From contig JAQTTV010000007.1 of NCBI GenBank assembly GCA_028710565.1, forward strand, positions 62,001 through 126,000: a stretch of DNA of 64,000 nt. The letters run 5' to 3'. Position numbers and translations under genes: made by a program. The DNA is from Gallionella sp. (GTDB lineage Bacteria > Pseudomonadota > Gammaproteobacteria > Burkholderiales > Gallionellaceae). The first letter of the stretch is position 1, and each line of letters starts with the position of its first letter. Below, piece by piece: positions 7,717-17,482 of the stretch. Below the pieces are notes generated by a model. That model did not search any database. It was not told where the DNA came from and saw only the letters and a program-made list of their open reading frames with translations.

Positions 7717-10083
7717 ATGAACTCTATCGCTATTTCCGAACAAGAATTACATCAAATGGATGCCTATTGGCGCGCCTGTAATTACCTTGCCGCGGGCATG
7801 ATTTACTTACGTGCCAATCCATTGTTGCGCGAGCCATTGCAAGCGGCACACATTAAAAGTCGGCTGTTGGGACACTGGGGGTCTAGCCCTGGCTTGAGTT
7901 TTGCCTATATCCATTTGAATCGACTGATTCGGCAATATGACCAAAATGCGATTTTTCTGGCAGGGCCAGGGCATGGCGCGCCAGGTGTGCTTGCACCTGT
8001 GTATTTGGAAGGCACTTACAGCGAAATTTATCCCAACAAAAGTGAAGATGAAGAGGGCTTGCGCCAGTTTTTCAAAGATTTTTCCTTCCCTGGTGGGATT
8101 GGCAGTCATTGCACACCCGAAACCCCTGGCTCGATCCACGAAGGGGGTGAATTGGGCTACAGCATTTCCCACGCCTTTGGCGCAGCCTATGACAACCCCG
8201 ATTTGCTGGTAGCGGTGATGGTAGGCGATGGCGAGGCGGAGACTGCGCCGTTGGCAACCTCGTGGCATTCTAATAAATTCTTAAATCCCATTTGCGATGG
8301 GGCGGTGTTGCCGATTTTGCATTTGAACGGCTACAAAATTAACAACCCGACCATTTTGTCGCGCATCTCGCACGAAGAATTAGAAAACTTGTTTAAAGGT
8401 TACGGCTGGACACCGTACTTTGTCGAAGGTAGCGATCCCGATACCATGCACCGTGCCATGGCGGAAACGCTGGATAGCTGCATGACCGAAATTCGCCGCA
8501 TTCAAGCTGAAGCCCGTCGCACGGGGATTGCCATTCGACCACGTTGGCCAATGATCGTGCTGCGTTCGCCCAAAGGGTGGACAGGGCCTGCCGAGGTCGA
8601 TGGCCATAAAGTGGAAGGATTTTGGCGTTCTCACCAAGTGCCGCTGGGCGATGTGCAAGGCAAACCTGAGCATTTGGCACAACTAGAAGCGTGGTTGCGC
8701 AGTTACAAACCAGAAGAACTCTTTGATGCGCAAGGTAAATTATTGCCTGAGCTCAAAGCCCTTGCCCCGCAGGGTAATCGCCGTATGAGTGCCAACCCCC
8801 ATGCCAATGGCGGGCAGTTGCGCCGCGCCTTGCATATGCCGAGCTTCCGTGATTATGCGATTGCCGTGCCGTTGCCAGGCACTGCGTCGGCAGAAAACAC
8901 CCGCCCACTGGGCAAGTTTTTACGCGACATCATGCGGGCGAATATGCACAATTTCCGTGTGTTTGGCCCCGATGAAAACAGCTCCAACAAATTAGATGAC
9001 ATTTACCAAGTCAGCAAAAAAACGTGGATGGCAGACTTTTTGCCCGAAGATGCGGATGGTGGCGAATTGGCGACCGATGGGCGGGTGATGGAAATGTTGT
9101 CCGAGCACACGCTGGAAGGTTGGTTGGAAGGCTATCTACTGACAGGGCGGCACGGCTTTTTCTCCACTTATGAAGCCTTTGTGCATGTGATTGACTCCAT
9201 GTTTAACCAACATGCGAAATGGTTGGCGATGGCAAATGCCGTGCCGTGGCGCGCTGCTGTGTCGTCTTTGAATTTATTGATTACCTCTACCGTATGGCGG
9301 CAAGATCACAACGGTTTTACCCACCAAGACCCTGGTTTTTTGGATTTAGTGGTCAACAAGAGTGCGGAAGTGACACGGATTTATTTGCCGCCTGATGTGA
9401 ACTGCTTGTTATCGGTTGCGAATCATTGTCTCAAAAGTACCAACTACATCAACGTCATCGTCTGTGACAAACAAAAGCATCTGCAATTTTTGGACATGGA
9501 TGCCGCGATTAAACATTGCACTAAAGGTATCGGCATTTGGGAATGGGCAAGCAACGACGCGGGCAGCGAACCTGATTTGGTGATTGCCAGTGCGGGTGAT
9601 ATTCCTACCAAAGAAGCTCTGGCGGCGGTGATGTTGCTGCGTGCAGCTTTCCCTGAGTTGAAAGTGCGCTTTATCAATGTGGTGGATTTGTACAAACTCA
9701 CGCCTGAAAGTGAACATCCCCATGGCTTGTCTGATCGCGATTTTGACAGCCTGTTCACTGTCGATAAACCCGTAATTTTCAACTTCCACGGTTATCCATG
9801 GTTGATTCACCGCCTTGCCTATCGTCGCACCAATCACAAAAATTTCCATGTGCGCGGCTACAAAGAAAAAGGCAGCATCAACACCCCGTTGGAGCTGGCG
9901 ATTCAAAACCAAATTGACCGTTTTAGTTTGGCCATTGACGCAATCGACCGCATCCCCTCGCTGCATGTGGCGGGCGCGCACACCAAAGAACGCCTACGCG
10001 ACAAACAACTCGAATGCCGCCAGTACGCGTATGAACATGGTGTCGATTTGCCAGAGGCTGCGGGTTGGAAGTGGGAGATCTAA
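7717..10083 (+). CDS. xfp: Xylulose-5-phosphate/fructose-6-phosphate phosphoketolase
   Basis: A 788-residue thiamine diphosphate enzyme that splits xylulose 5-phosphate (and often fructose 6-phosphate) with phosphate, giving acetyl phosphate. Family marks: the N-terminal region [30 protein letters not shown] near residue 83, the phosphoketolase signature [16 protein letters not shown] near 142, the thiamine-binding [10 protein letters not shown] near 168, and HQDPGFLD near 536 in the central domain. Length is normal for the family (about 790-800). It overlaps the acetate kinase gene, so the acetyl phosphate made here can be turned directly into acetate and ATP. Confidence 0.97.
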   Translation: MNSIAISEQELHQMDAYWRACNYLAAGMIYLRANPLLREPLQAAHIKSRLLGHWGSSPGLSFAYIHLNRLIRQYDQNAIFLAGPGHGAPGVLAPVYLEGTYSEIYPNKSEDEEGLRQFFKDFSFPGGIGSHCTPETPGSIHEGGELGYSISHAFGAAYDNPDLLVAVMVGDGEAETAPLATSWHSNKFLNPICDGAVLPILHLNGYKINNPTILSRISHEELENLFKGYGWTPYFVEGSDPDTMHRAMAETLDSCMTEIRRIQAEARRTGIAIRPRWPMIVLRSPKGWTGPAEVDGHKVEGFWRSHQVPLGDVQGKPEHLAQLEAWLRSYKPEELFDAQGKLLPELKALAPQGNRRMSANPHANGGQLRRALHMPSFRDYAIAVPLPGTASAENTRPLGKFLRDIMRANMHNFRVFGPDENSSNKLDDIYQVSKKTWMADFLPEDADGGELATDGRVMEMLSEHTLEGWLEGYLLTGRHGFFSTYEAFVHVIDSMFNQHAKWLAMANAVPWRAAVSSLNLLITSTVWRQDHNGFTHQDPGFLDLVVNKSAEVTRIYLPPDVNCLLSVANHCLKSTNYINVIVCDKQKHLQFLDMDAAIKHCTKGIGIWEWASNDAGSEPDLVIASAGDIPTKEALAAVMLLRAAFPELKVRFINVVDLYKLTPESEHPHGLSDRDFDSLFTVDKPVIFNFHGYPWLIHRLAYRRTNHKNFHVRGYKEKGSINTPLELAIQNQIDRFSLAIDAIDRIPSLHVAGAHTKERLRDKQLECRQYAYEHGVDLPEAAGWKWEI

Positions 10084-11177
10084 GGGGAGCAGACGAGGGG
10101 GCTCAACCCATACTCGTCATCAACAGCGGTTCGTCCAGCCTCAAAGCCGAGTTGTTTTTGCCCGATGATACGCGCCGAGCTTTTCGTTATGAGCATATTG
10201 GGCATGGTGGTTTTGACGACCATGCTCATGCGTTCGCGGCGTTAATGCAGGATTTGGGTGATGTTCATCCCGCGCGCGTAGGGCATCGGTTTGTGCATGG
10301 AGGGGAAATAGTCGATGCCGCACGCTTGGTTGATGATGCTGAATTCGCTCGCTTAACGGCGTTGATTCCGCTCGCTCCGCTACATTTGCCCAGTAATTTG
10401 CTGGGTGTAGAGCTGTGTCACGCACATTTCCCCGTCCCACAAATCGCCTGTTTCGACACCGCCTTTCACGCCACCTTGCCCGAATTAGCGTGGCGGCTGC
10501 CGATTCCGCGTGAAACGGGTTTGCGTCGCTATGGTTTCCACGGACTGAATTTCGCCCACATTGCCCATTGTTTGCCCGATCTATTAGGCGATGCTGCACG
10601 TGGGCATGTTGTGGTCGCGCATCTAGGTAGTGGCGCAAGCCTTTGTTTGCTAGATAATTTAAAGTCGGTTGACACGACCATGGGCTACACCCCCGCAGGC
10701 GGTATTGTCATGGGGACGCGCAGCGGCGATCTCGATCCTGGCGCATTACTTGCCCTCGTCGAACGCTACGGCTATGCCACCGTGTTCGACTGGACGTATC
10801 ACCAGATGGGCTTGCTCGCCCTGTCCGATAATGAGAGCAACGAAATGTCCGACCTGCTCGCCAGCGACACGCCCCAAGCCCAATTCGCTGTTCAATATTT
10901 CTGCCAACAAGTCCGCGCTGCCATCGGTGCATTTACCGCCAAAGTCGGTGGCATAGATGCGCTGGTGTTCACCGCAGGCATTGGTGAACACGCGGCTATT
11001 GTGCGGGAGATGATTTGCCAGCCTTTGGCGTGTTTGGGGTTTCAGTTGGACGATGTCGCGAATCAGCGAAACTTCACCCATTTACATCGCGCCGATACTA
11101 AGCCGATTCTGTGTCTTCCAGCGGATGAAGAAGAGGAAATTTATCGCTTGGTGGTCAATTTTCAAAAGCAAGTTTGA
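10065..11177 (+). CDS. ackA: Acetate kinase
   Basis: This enzyme converts acetyl phosphate and ADP into acetate and ATP. The conserved opening [69 protein letters not shown] and [14 protein letters not shown] are all present. It is somewhat short (370 residues against about 400). The start is unclear. No ATG precedes the conserved opening; candidate codons are TTG at 10065 and GTG at 10071, both inside the end of xfp, and a purine-rich stretch follows the xfp stop. Translation is therefore probably coupled to xfp. Confidence 0.95.
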   Translation: MEVGDLRGADEGAQPILVINSGSSSLKAELFLPDDTRRAFRYEHIGHGGFDDHAHAFAALMQDLGDVHPARVGHRFVHGGEIVDAARLVDDAEFARLTALIPLAPLHLPSNLLGVELCHAHFPVPQIACFDTAFHATLPELAWRLPIPRETGLRRYGFHGLNFAHIAHCLPDLLGDAARGHVVVAHLGSGASLCLLDNLKSVDTTMGYTPAGGIVMGTRSGDLDPGALLALVERYGYATVFDWTYHQMGLLALSDNESNEMSDLLASDTPQAQFAVQYFCQQVRAAIGAFTAKVGGIDALVFTAGIGEHAAIVREMICQPLACLGFQLDDVANQRNFTHLHRADTKPILCLPADEEEEIYRLVVNFQKQV

Positions 11178-11256
11178 GGTCATGGAACGGGATTTATCTC
11201 GACTCATTATGCGCCGTCATGCCGATTCTCCTTACTTCACGAAAAAAATTCGCTAG

Positions 11257-11289
11257 CCCCTTGTAAATACGATTTTTTTACCCCACCTA
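11257..11289 (+). promoter_or_regulatory. Sigma-32 (heat-shock) type promoter of clpB
   Basis: The -35 element CCCCTTGTAA and the -10 element CCCCACCTA are separated by 14 bases, close to the RpoH consensus CCCTTGAA-N14-CCCCATNTA. It ends 34 bases before the clpB ATG, which has a strong ribosome site (TAGGAGAG). Confidence 0.75.
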
Positions 11290-11323
11290 TGTCAAATTAC
11301 GATTCTTTACTTAGGAGAGCATC

Positions 11324-13909
11324 ATGCGTTTTGACAAATTTACGACTCAGTTGCAACAAGCGTTGTCCGAAGCTCAAAGTTTGGCAGTCGGTGCGGATAA
11401 CCAATTTATTGAGCCGATTCATTTATTGCTGGCGATGTTGAACGATGCCGAGGGCGGCGCGACCTCGTTGTTAGCACGGGCGGGCGGCAAAGTCACCGCA
11501 CTTAAAACCGCTTTAGCGCAGGCAGTAGAGCGTTTACCGAAAATCGAAGGTCACGGCGGCGAAGTACAAGTCGGGCGCGAATTGGGCAATTTATTTAACT
11601 TGACCGACAAAGCCGCACAAAAACGTGGCGACCAATTTATCGCGTCTGAGTTATTTCTGTTGGCGGCGTGCGACGACAAAGGTGAGGCTGGACGCTTGTT
11701 GAAACAACACGGCGTGACGAAAGCCCCATTGGAACAAGCGATTAACGCGGTGCGAGGCGGCGAATCAGTGGGTTCACAAGAAGCCGAAGGACAGCGCGAA
11801 GCGTTGAAAAAATACACCTTGGACTTAACTGAACGGGCGCGCATGGGCAAACTCGATCCCGTGATTGGGCGCGATGATGAAATTCGCCGTGCGATTCAGG
11901 TATTGCAACGCCGCACCAAAAACAATCCCGTGCTGATTGGCGAACCTGGCGTGGGTAAAACCGCCATCGTGGAAGGGCTAGCGCAACGCATTGTGAATGG
12001 CGAAGTGCCAGAATCTTTGAAAGGCAAAAAAGTCCTGAGCTTGGATATGGCGGCGTTATTGGCGGGGGCAAAATATCGCGGTGAATTTGAAGAACGCCTG
12101 AAGAATGTGCTGAAGGAATTGGCGCAAGATGAAGGTCAAACTATCGTATTTATTGACGAACTGCACACCATGGTCGGCGCGGGAAAAGCCGAAGGCGCGA
12201 TGGATGCGGGCAATATGTTGAAACCTGCGCTGGCACGCGGCGAGCTGCATTGCGTGGGCGCGACCACCTTGGACGAATACCGCAAATACATCGAAAAAGA
12301 TGCGGCACTAGAACGCCGTTTCCAAAAAGTGTTGGTAGATGAACCGTCTGTTGAATCGACCATCGCGATTTTGCGCGGCTTGCAAGAACGCTACGAACTG
12401 CATCACGGCGTGGAAATCACCGACCCCGCCATCGTCGCGGCGGCGGAATTGTCCCATCGCTACATCACCGACCGCTTCTTGCCCGACAAGGCGATTGACC
12501 TGATCGACGAAGCCGCAGCACGGGTGAAAATGGAGATTGATTCCAAACCAGAAGTGATGGACAAATTGGATAGGCGATTGATTCAATTGAAGATTGAACG
12601 CGAAGCGGTGAAGCGCGAGAAAGATGAAGCCTCGCAAAAACGCTTTGCTTTGATTGAAGTCGAAATCACCAAATTGCAACGCGAATACGCCGATTTGGAA
12701 GAAATCTGGAAGGCGGAAAAAGGCGCGGCGCAAGGCACAGCCAATTTGAAAGAAGAAATCGACCAAGTGCGCGCCGAAATCGTGCAACTGCAACGTGCAG
12801 GCAAATTGGACAAAGTGGCGGAGTTGCAATACGGCAAATTGCCACAACTGGAAGCGCGGCTGAAAGAAGCCGCCCACGCCGAAACCAGCGGCAACAAACC
12901 CAAAAACCGCTTGCTGCGCACCCAAGTTGGCGCGGAGGAAATTGCCGAAGTGGTCAGCCGCGCCACGGGTATTCCCGTGTCCAAAATGATGACGGGCGAA
13001 CGCGACAAGTTATTGAGAATGGAAGAAAAATTGCACGAACGCGTGGTGGGTCAAGACGAAGCCGTGCGCTTGGTGTCGGACGCGATTCGCCGTTCGCGCT
13101 CTGGCTTGAGCGACCCCAATCGCCCTTACGGTTCGTTCTTGTTCTTAGGCCCCACGGGCGTGGGCAAAACCGAATTGTGCAAAGCCTTTGCGGGCTTTAT
13201 GTTCGATTCGGAAGATCATCTGATCCGCATCGACATGTCTGAATACATGGAAAAACATTCCGTGTCGCGCTTAATCGGCGCGCCGCCAGGCTATGTCGGC
13301 TATGACGAAGGTGGCGGCTTGACCGAAGCCGTGCGCCGCAAACCGTATTCCGTGATTTTGCTGGACGAAGTGGAAAAAGCGCATCCCGATGTGTTCAACG
13401 TGTTGTTGCAAGCCTTGGACGACGGGCGCATGACCGATGGGCAAGGGCGCACCGTGGATTTCAAAAACACCGTGATCGTGATGACCTCCAACTTAGGCTC
13501 GCAGATGATTCAACAAATGGCGGACGACGATTACCAAGTCATCAAATTGGCGGTGATGGGCGAAGTCAAAACCTACTTCCGCCCCGAATTTATCAATCGT
13601 ATTGATGAAGTCGTGGTGTTCCATTCGCTGGATGAGAAAAACATCCAGTCCATCGCCCGTATCCAATTGCAATACTTGGAAAAACGCCTCGCCGCGATGG
13701 AAATGCACATGGACATCAGCGAAGCCGCGCTGGCAGAAATCGCCAATGCAGGCTTTGACCCGATTTACGGTGCACGTCCGCTGAAACGAGCGATTCAAGC
13801 GCAGTTGGAAAATCCATTGGCAAAATTGATTTTGGAAGGAAAATTTGGTCCAAAAGACACCATCAAAGTCGATTGCAAAGGCGGCGTGATGAAATTCGAT
13901 AAAGGTTAA
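11324..13909 (+). CDS. clpB: ATP-dependent disaggregase ClpB
   Basis: An 861-residue AAA+ chaperone that pulls polypeptides out of aggregates together with DnaK. Order: N-terminal Clp repeats (residues 1-145), first ATPase domain with Walker [10 protein letters not shown] (near 205) and Walker B VFIDELH, a long coiled-coil middle domain (about 400-525, Lys/Glu-rich, characteristic of ClpB and absent from ClpA), second ATPase domain with GPTGVGKTE (near 607) and [15 protein letters not shown], then the C-terminal small domain ending [18 protein letters not shown]. The sigma-32-like promoter fits heat-shock induction. A small membrane protein gene follows after eight bases. Confidence 0.98.
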   Translation: MRFDKFTTQLQQALSEAQSLAVGADNQFIEPIHLLLAMLNDAEGGATSLLARAGGKVTALKTALAQAVERLPKIEGHGGEVQVGRELGNLFNLTDKAAQKRGDQFIASELFLLAACDDKGEAGRLLKQHGVTKAPLEQAINAVRGGESVGSQEAEGQREALKKYTLDLTERARMGKLDPVIGRDDEIRRAIQVLQRRTKNNPVLIGEPGVGKTAIVEGLAQRIVNGEVPESLKGKKVLSLDMAALLAGAKYRGEFEERLKNVLKELAQDEGQTIVFIDELHTMVGAGKAEGAMDAGNMLKPALARGELHCVGATTLDEYRKYIEKDAALERRFQKVLVDEPSVESTIAILRGLQERYELHHGVEITDPAIVAAAELSHRYITDRFLPDKAIDLIDEAAARVKMEIDSKPEVMDKLDRRLIQLKIEREAVKREKDEASQKRFALIEVEITKLQREYADLEEIWKAEKGAAQGTANLKEEIDQVRAEIVQLQRAGKLDKVAELQYGKLPQLEARLKEAAHAETSGNKPKNRLLRTQVGAEEIAEVVSRATGIPVSKMMTGERDKLLRMEEKLHERVVGQDEAVRLVSDAIRRSRSGLSDPNRPYGSFLFLGPTGVGKTELCKAFAGFMFDSEDHLIRIDMSEYMEKHSVSRLIGAPPGYVGYDEGGGLTEAVRRKPYSVILLDEVEKAHPDVFNVLLQALDDGRMTDGQGRTVDFKNTVIVMTSNLGSQMIQQMADDDYQVIKLAVMGEVKTYFRPEFINRIDEVVVFHSLDEKNIQSIARIQLQYLEKRLAAMEMHMDISEAALAEIANAGFDPIYGARPLKRAIQAQLENPLAKLILEGKFGPKDTIKVDCKGGVMKFDKG

Positions 13910-13917
13910 TCCACGAC

Positions 13918-14223
13918 ATGCCCATTAAATTTAGACTTGCCGCCCCGCCTCAATCCTCCAGCCCGTGGCGCAAACTGCTGGCTGGGGTCATTGCCCTCGC
14001 GCTGTTCGTGCCCTTGCTGATGTTCTCGGCAGCCGTGCTGATTATCCTGTTAGTCATCAGCATCATTGCGGGGGGAATTTTCTGGTGGAAAACACGCCAG
14101 ATACGCCAACAAATGCGCAGCTTTACCCCGCCAACCTCTACTGTGATGGAAGAAGTGGACGGGACGGGCGAGATTATTGAAGGCGAAGTGATTCGAGTCG
14201 TGCGCACGCGGGATGAACAATAA
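13918..14223 (+). CDS. Small membrane protein of unknown function, downstream of clpB
   Basis: A 101-residue protein. A basic N-terminus precedes two adjacent hydrophobic helices (LLAGVIALALFVPLLMFSA and VLIILLVISIIAGGIFWW, residues 20-60). A cytoplasmic or periplasmic tail rich in acidic residues follows (EEVDGTGEIIEGEVIRVV). It starts eight bases after clpB and is probably co-transcribed. No known domain was recognised. It may help membrane-linked stress functions, but that is only inferred from position. Confidence 0.65.
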   Translation: MPIKFRLAAPPQSSSPWRKLLAGVIALALFVPLLMFSAAVLIILLVISIIAGGIFWWKTRQIRQQMRSFTPPTSTVMEEVDGTGEIIEGEVIRVVRTRDEQ

Positions 14224-14249
14224 AGCATTAGCACGCTACTAAAGACCTG

Positions 14250-14277
14250 TTAGAGGTGCTATATTTGGCACCTCTAA
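14250..14277. terminator. Hairpin after the clpB operon, possible terminator or operator
   Basis: A perfect inverted repeat TTAGAGGTGC / GCACCTCTAA with an eight-base loop. The following sequence is only moderately T-rich. It lies 18 bases before the antitoxin gene, so it could instead be an autoregulatory site of the toxin-antitoxin pair. Confidence 0.5.
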
Positions 14278-14295
14278 TGTTATTGGCAGATCAAC

Positions 14296-14550
14296 ATGGC
14301 ACACACAATTTTAGCATCCACCACCGCCAGTATTTCTGAGCTGAAAAGAAATCCCATGGCGACCGTTGCCGCTGGGGAGGGGCTTCCCGTGGCAATTCTC
14401 AATCGCAATGAACCCACTTTTTACTGCGTACCCGCCAAAATATACGAAGCTTTGCTGGACAAGCTGGAAGATATGGAACTCAACGCGCTGGCAACTGAAC
14501 GTTTGAATGATGGGCAGGCTCTGGTCAAGGTGAGTTTAGATGATTTATGA
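14296..14550 (+). CDS. Type II antitoxin, Phd/YefM (StbD) family
   Basis: An 84-residue protein. The N-terminal motif SISELKRNPMATV...GEGLPVAILNRNEPTFYCVPAKIYEALLD is the typical Phd/YefM/StbD DNA-binding fold, in which the protein represses its own operon. The C-terminal helix (DMELNALATERLNDGQALVKV) is expected to neutralise the toxin. The downstream toxin gene overlaps by 11 bases, so the two are translationally coupled. Confidence 0.9.
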   Translation: MAHTILASTTASISELKRNPMATVAAGEGLPVAILNRNEPTFYCVPAKIYEALLDKLEDMELNALATERLNDGQALVKVSLDDL

Positions 14551-14821
14551 GTTGAGCTTTCACCCTGACGCACTGGCGGAATGGCAAAAACTGGACGGCT
14601 CGGTGCGCGTGTTATTCAAGAAAAAACTCGCCGAACGCTTGCAAAATCCCCACGTCCCCGCCGCCCGAATATCAGGGCAAGCAAACCGCTACAAAATCAA
14701 ACTCCGCGACGCGGGCTATCGCCTCGTGTATGAAGTGCACGATCAAGTGTTAATAATCGTGGTAGTCGCGGTGGGTAAACGAGAACGGAATGCGGTTTAC
14801 CAAGCGGCGGAGAAACGATAA
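14540..14821 (+). CDS. Type II toxin, RelE/StbE family
   Basis: A 93-residue protein of the RelE/ParE fold. Conserved features are the N-terminal YELSFHPDALAEWQKLDGSVRVLFKKKL helices, NPHVPAARISGQANRYKIKLRDAGYRLVYEV and the C-terminal VVAVGKRERNAVYQAA. Basic residues in the RLVYEV and GKRER segments fit an mRNA-cleaving RelE-type toxin that acts on the ribosome. The stop is followed by repeats and by the convergent methyltransferase gene. Confidence 0.9.
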   Translation: MIYELSFHPDALAEWQKLDGSVRVLFKKKLAERLQNPHVPAARISGQANRYKIKLRDAGYRLVYEVHDQVLIIVVVAVGKRERNAVYQAAEKR

Positions 14822-14892
14822 CCAAAGTAGAGGCACTGATTAAATCAACACAGTCCCAATAAAGGGAGATATGGTTGCTAACTATCGCATGA

Positions 14893-14936
14893 ACTCCCCT
14901 CGCCCGTTTAAGGGAGAGGGGTTGGGGGTGAGGGAG
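14893..14936. repeat. REP-like palindromic repeat
   Basis: The sequence CTCCCCTCGCCCGTTTAAGG continues as GGAGAGGGGTTGGGGGTGAG. It is a GC-rich repeat of a type scattered through many proteobacterial genomes. Related pieces occur inside the neighbouring methyltransferase gene at 15917-15966 and at its 3' end. Confidence 0.6.
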
Positions 14937-14960
14937 CGCACCCGCCAACCCAAAAATTCC

Positions 14961-16214
14961 CTACACCTCACCCGCAAGCGAGCGAGGAAGTTTGTTGCTT
15001 GCCTTTGCCGCTCTGGCTCTTAACTGTCCACACGCACCTTCAATTTCCTGCCCTGCCGAGTCTCGCACGCGGGTGTAAATTCCCTGTTGATTCAAGGTGT
15101 ACGCCATTGCAGCGATGCGTTCTGCCGACGGGCGACGATAACTCAGCCCATCGACTTCGTTAAAAGGAATGAAATTCATCACCGCATATTTTCCCGCCAA
15201 CAACTGCACGATGCGGGCCAATTCGGCATCGCCGTCGTTAATCGCCTCCAGCAACGTCCATTGATATTGAATCGGATAGCCCGTGGCACGGGCATATTCC
15301 TCGGCGCGACTCACCAATTCTTCCACCGCTAACGGCGGCGCATTCGGCAATAATTCAGCCCGCAACGCCGCATTGGTGCTGTGTAAAGACAATGCCAGCG
15401 CGGGTTTGACCATTTTTGAGCGCGTTTTGGAATGGTGCGCAAGAGGGAAATCCGTTCGTGTTGAGCTTGTCGAAACATGAACGAATTTAGCGTCTTCGAC
15501 AAGCTCAGACCGAACGGTATGAGATAAGCCCTCCATCAACCGCTCAAACACTCGCACATCGCCCACCGTCGATAACACCAGATTCTTATGCCCGATATTC
15601 CCCTGCGTGCCCAATAGCTCAATCGCTTCCAGCACATTGTCCAGATTGTGCGCGGGTTCGCCCATGCCCATAAACACCACCTTGCTCACCGCCCGCCGTT
15701 GCCGCGCCAACACCACCTGCGCCACAATTTCCGCGCTGCCCAATTGCCGAATCAGCCCGTTGCGCCCACTCATGCAAAACACGCAGCCCACCGCGCAACC
15801 GACTTGGGTCGAAACGCACAGCCCGCCACGCGGCAACAACACACTTTCCGTCAATTGCCCATCAGCCAACTTCACCAACAAGCGCGCCACTTCCGCCAGA
15901 TTGATAGATGGACTTTCTCGTTCGCCTTCTCGCTCGCTTGCGGGAGAGGATTGAGGAGAGGGAGAGCTGTCATGGTTTGTATGACCGTCGGCGGCATATT
16001 CCCCCTGCACCTGCGCCAAATTTGCCAACGCCGCTTCCAGCGCAGGCAGCCCCTCGCGCAGCCGCTGCGGGAAAAAATTATCAGCGGGGCTGTGTACCGT
16101 ATCGTAAGAAATGACCTGACTCCACCCGCGCAACACACGGTCTTCATGGCAAGGCTTTGCCCCAAGGTCACGGAGCTGTTGGAGGAGGTGGGAAATACGC
16201 ATGGGAGCAGTCAA
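14961..16214 (-). CDS. RlmN-like radical SAM RNA methyltransferase with repeat-derived insertions
   Basis: A 417-residue member of the RlmN/Cfr superfamily, which methylates adenine C2 or C8 in RNA using radical SAM chemistry. The radical SAM cysteines are in CAVGCVFC (CxxxCxxC). FMGMGEPAHNLDNVLEAI, NLVLSTVGDVRVFERL, ALALSLHSTN and the C-terminal EGACGQL cysteine are also present. Two blocks look inserted: a Ser/Glu-rich block after residue 75 (plus coordinates 15917-15966) and about 37 residues between FERLMEG and VKPALALSLH (15452-15517). Both correspond to palindromic DNA repeats kept in frame, and the C-terminal SLAGEV is repeat-like too. Activity seems likely but is unproven. Confidence 0.85.
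   Translation of the reverse strand: MTAPMRISHLLQQLRDLGAKPCHEDRVLRGWSQVISYDTVHSPADNFFPQRLREGLPALEAALANLAQVQGEYAADGHTNHDSSPSPQSSPASEREGERESPSINLAEVARLLVKLADGQLTESVLLPRGGLCVSTQVGCAVGCVFCMSGRNGLIRQLGSAEIVAQVVLARQRRAVSKVVFMGMGEPAHNLDNVLEAIELLGTQGNIGHKNLVLSTVGDVRVFERLMEGLSHTVRSELVEDAKFVHVSTSSTRTDFPLAHHSKTRSKMVKPALALSLHSTNAALRAELLPNAPPLAVEELVSRAEEYARATGYPIQYQWTLLEAINDGDAELARIVQLLAGKYAVMNFIPFNEVDGLSYRRPSAERIAAMAYTLNQQGIYTRVRDSAGQEIEGACGQLRARAAKASNKLPRSLAGEV
15452..15517. repeat. Palindromic repeat inserted in frame in the methyltransferase gene
   Basis: The arms CCGTTCGTGTTGAGCTTGTC(GAA) and (TTC)GACAAGCTCAGACCGAACGG are inverted copies with a few mismatches and a loop of about 20 bases. The core CTTCGACAAGCTCAG is a repeat seen in many bacterial genomes, normally between genes. 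Here it is translated as part of the RlmN-like protein. Confidence 0.8.
15917..15966. repeat. REP-like repeat inside the methyltransferase gene
   Basis: It contains CTCGCTTGCGGGAGAGGATT and GAGGAGAGGGAGAG, related to the extragenic repeat at 14893-14936. It encodes a Ser/Pro/Glu/Arg-rich stretch of about 18 residues that breaks the normal family sequence. Confidence 0.65.
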
Positions 16215-16278
16215 AACAGTTGGGCAATAAGTTACAAGGACGGCGATTTTAACCCAAGCATCCGTGCATATAGAAAAC

Positions 16279-16307
16279 TTGTCACAAGTCTCTTAAAAGA
16301 CTATATT
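16279..16307 (+). promoter_or_regulatory. Sigma-70 promoter with operator-like palindrome
   Basis: TTGTCA and TATATT are separated by exactly 17 bases, 29 bases upstream of the antitoxin start. The palindrome AGTCT-N6-AGACT (16287-16302) sits within the spacer, where the Phd-family antitoxin could bind and repress. Confidence 0.7.
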
Positions 16308-16335
16308 CAGTCTAAATCATTACAAGGAGTTCACC

Positions 16336-16605
16336 ATGCTTGCCGCCAATATCAAACCCATTAGCTACCTCAAAGCCAATGCCGCCGAGGTGCTCAAAAA
16401 CCTAGCCGACAACCGCGAACCATTTTTAATCACCCAAAACGGCGAAGCTAAAGCGGTATTGCAAGACATCGCCAGCTACGAAAACACCCAAGAAGCCTTG
16501 GCATTGCTGAAAATACTGGCATTGGGCAATCAAGAAATTGCCGAAGGTAAAATCTCGCCCCTCACCACCGTCGCCAATCGCCTACGCGCTAAGTCATACA
16601 CATGA
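16336..16605 (+). CDS. Type II antitoxin, Phd/YefM family
   Basis: An 89-residue protein that starts behind ACAAGGAG. The segment ISYLKANAAEVLKNLADNREPFLITQNGEAKAVLQD is the classic Phd/YefM N-terminal domain. The C-terminal half (ALLKILALGNQEIAEGKISPL) is the toxin-binding helix. It overlaps the toxin start by four bases (ATGA-like coupling) and has its own promoter with a palindrome, which fits autorepression. Confidence 0.92.
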   Translation: MLAANIKPISYLKANAAEVLKNLADNREPFLITQNGEAKAVLQDIASYENTQEALALLKILALGNQEIAEGKISPLTTVANRLRAKSYT

Positions 16606-16934
16606 GCTACGAAGTTTTGCTCACGCACAGTGCCAAGCGTGATTTAGAAGCAATCTACGATTACATTGCCGAAAATGACACACAGGCAAGTGCCAATTAT
16701 TTATTGGATAAATTAACGGCACTCGCTGCAACCTTGGCAGACTTCCCCGAACGCGGCGCGCATCCCCAAGAACTCCTCGACTTGGGCATACGCGAATATC
16801 GACAAGTCCATTTCAAACCCTATCGGTTGATTTATCGGGTAATTGGTAAGCAAGTGCTGATTTATTTGATTATCGATGGACGGCGAGATATGCAGACGCT
16901 GTTGATGCGGCGGGTGTTGGGCGGGGCTTTATGA
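16602..16934 (+). CDS. Type II toxin, ParE/RelE family
   Basis: A 110-residue ParE-like toxin. It shows VLLTHSAKRDLEAIYDYIAENDTQASANYLLDKL, then FPERGAHPQELLDLGIREYRQVHFKPYRLIYRVIGKQVLIYLIIDGRRDMQTLLMRRVL. The latter segment matches the ParE/RelE beta-sheet and C-terminal motif. ParE members inhibit gyrase and RelE members cut mRNA; the sequence alone does not decide which. Confidence 0.92.
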   Translation: MSYEVLLTHSAKRDLEAIYDYIAENDTQASANYLLDKLTALAATLADFPERGAHPQELLDLGIREYRQVHFKPYRLIYRVIGKQVLIYLIIDGRRDMQTLLMRRVLGGAL

Positions 16935-16994
16935 ATATGCAGGTAGGTGCGCTTTGTGTTGGTGTAGCAGTTTTAGGGTTTCGGTGCGGGTCAT
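16929..16994 (-). pseudogene. Remnant of a nucleotidyltransferase gene start (21 codons)
   Basis: The reverse strand encodes MTRTETLKLLHQHKAHL and then stops after four more codons. This is almost the same as the first 17 residues of the nucleotidyltransferase at 17479-17757. The ATG and upstream bases also match, so this is a truncated duplicate of the 5' end of that gene. It is not expected to be functional. Confidence 0.65.
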
Positions 16995-17051
16995 GGTTAT
17001 TTCTATGCAAAATAGCGGTAGGGCGACAATAAGCGCAGCGCATTGCGCCAA

Positions 17052-17482
17052 TTATTTACGGCGCAATAACGATTGCACACTGCGGGCATAATCCAAACGC
17101 AGTTGGGTATCTTTCAAACGGGTAAGCAACACCAAATTGTGTCCCCAAGGCAATTGTCCAACAGCCTGTTGGACAATTTCAACCTCTGACCACGCTTGGG
17201 CAAAAGCACGCATATACATCAAGTTAGAACGCGAAACCACTTCATCTCAGGAAACGCCACCCGTAAATCATGCGCCAATCGTTCGATGACTTTCGTACCC
17301 CAACCCTGCTCGGCTTGCCGCATCAAAATATCCTGCCCGATTTGCCAGTACAGCAGCACCAGCTCACGGTTCACCGCCAGCGTGGCGCGTTGCTGCGCGC
17401 TATGAATGCGGCTTTTCAAGTCAATCAACCAATCGGCATAGCCTGCAGGCGGCGGGGTCAGGCTGATGGGGGCGTCGCTCAT
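17052..17482 (-). pseudogene. DUF1016 (YhcG-type) nuclease gene, N-terminal fragment with frameshift
   Basis: Reading frame one (17482 to 17219) gives the DUF1016 N-terminal domain: [34 protein letters not shown]...[21 protein letters not shown]. The frame then shifts near 17240 and continues as SRSNLMYMRAFAQAW...GQLPWGHNLVLLTRLKDTQLRLDYAR. Normal proteins of this family are about 350 residues and carry a C-terminal PD-(D/E)XK nuclease domain, which is absent here. The gene is therefore both shifted and truncated. Its ATG overlaps the stop of the upstream nucleotidyltransferase-like frame (ATGA). Confidence 0.82.
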
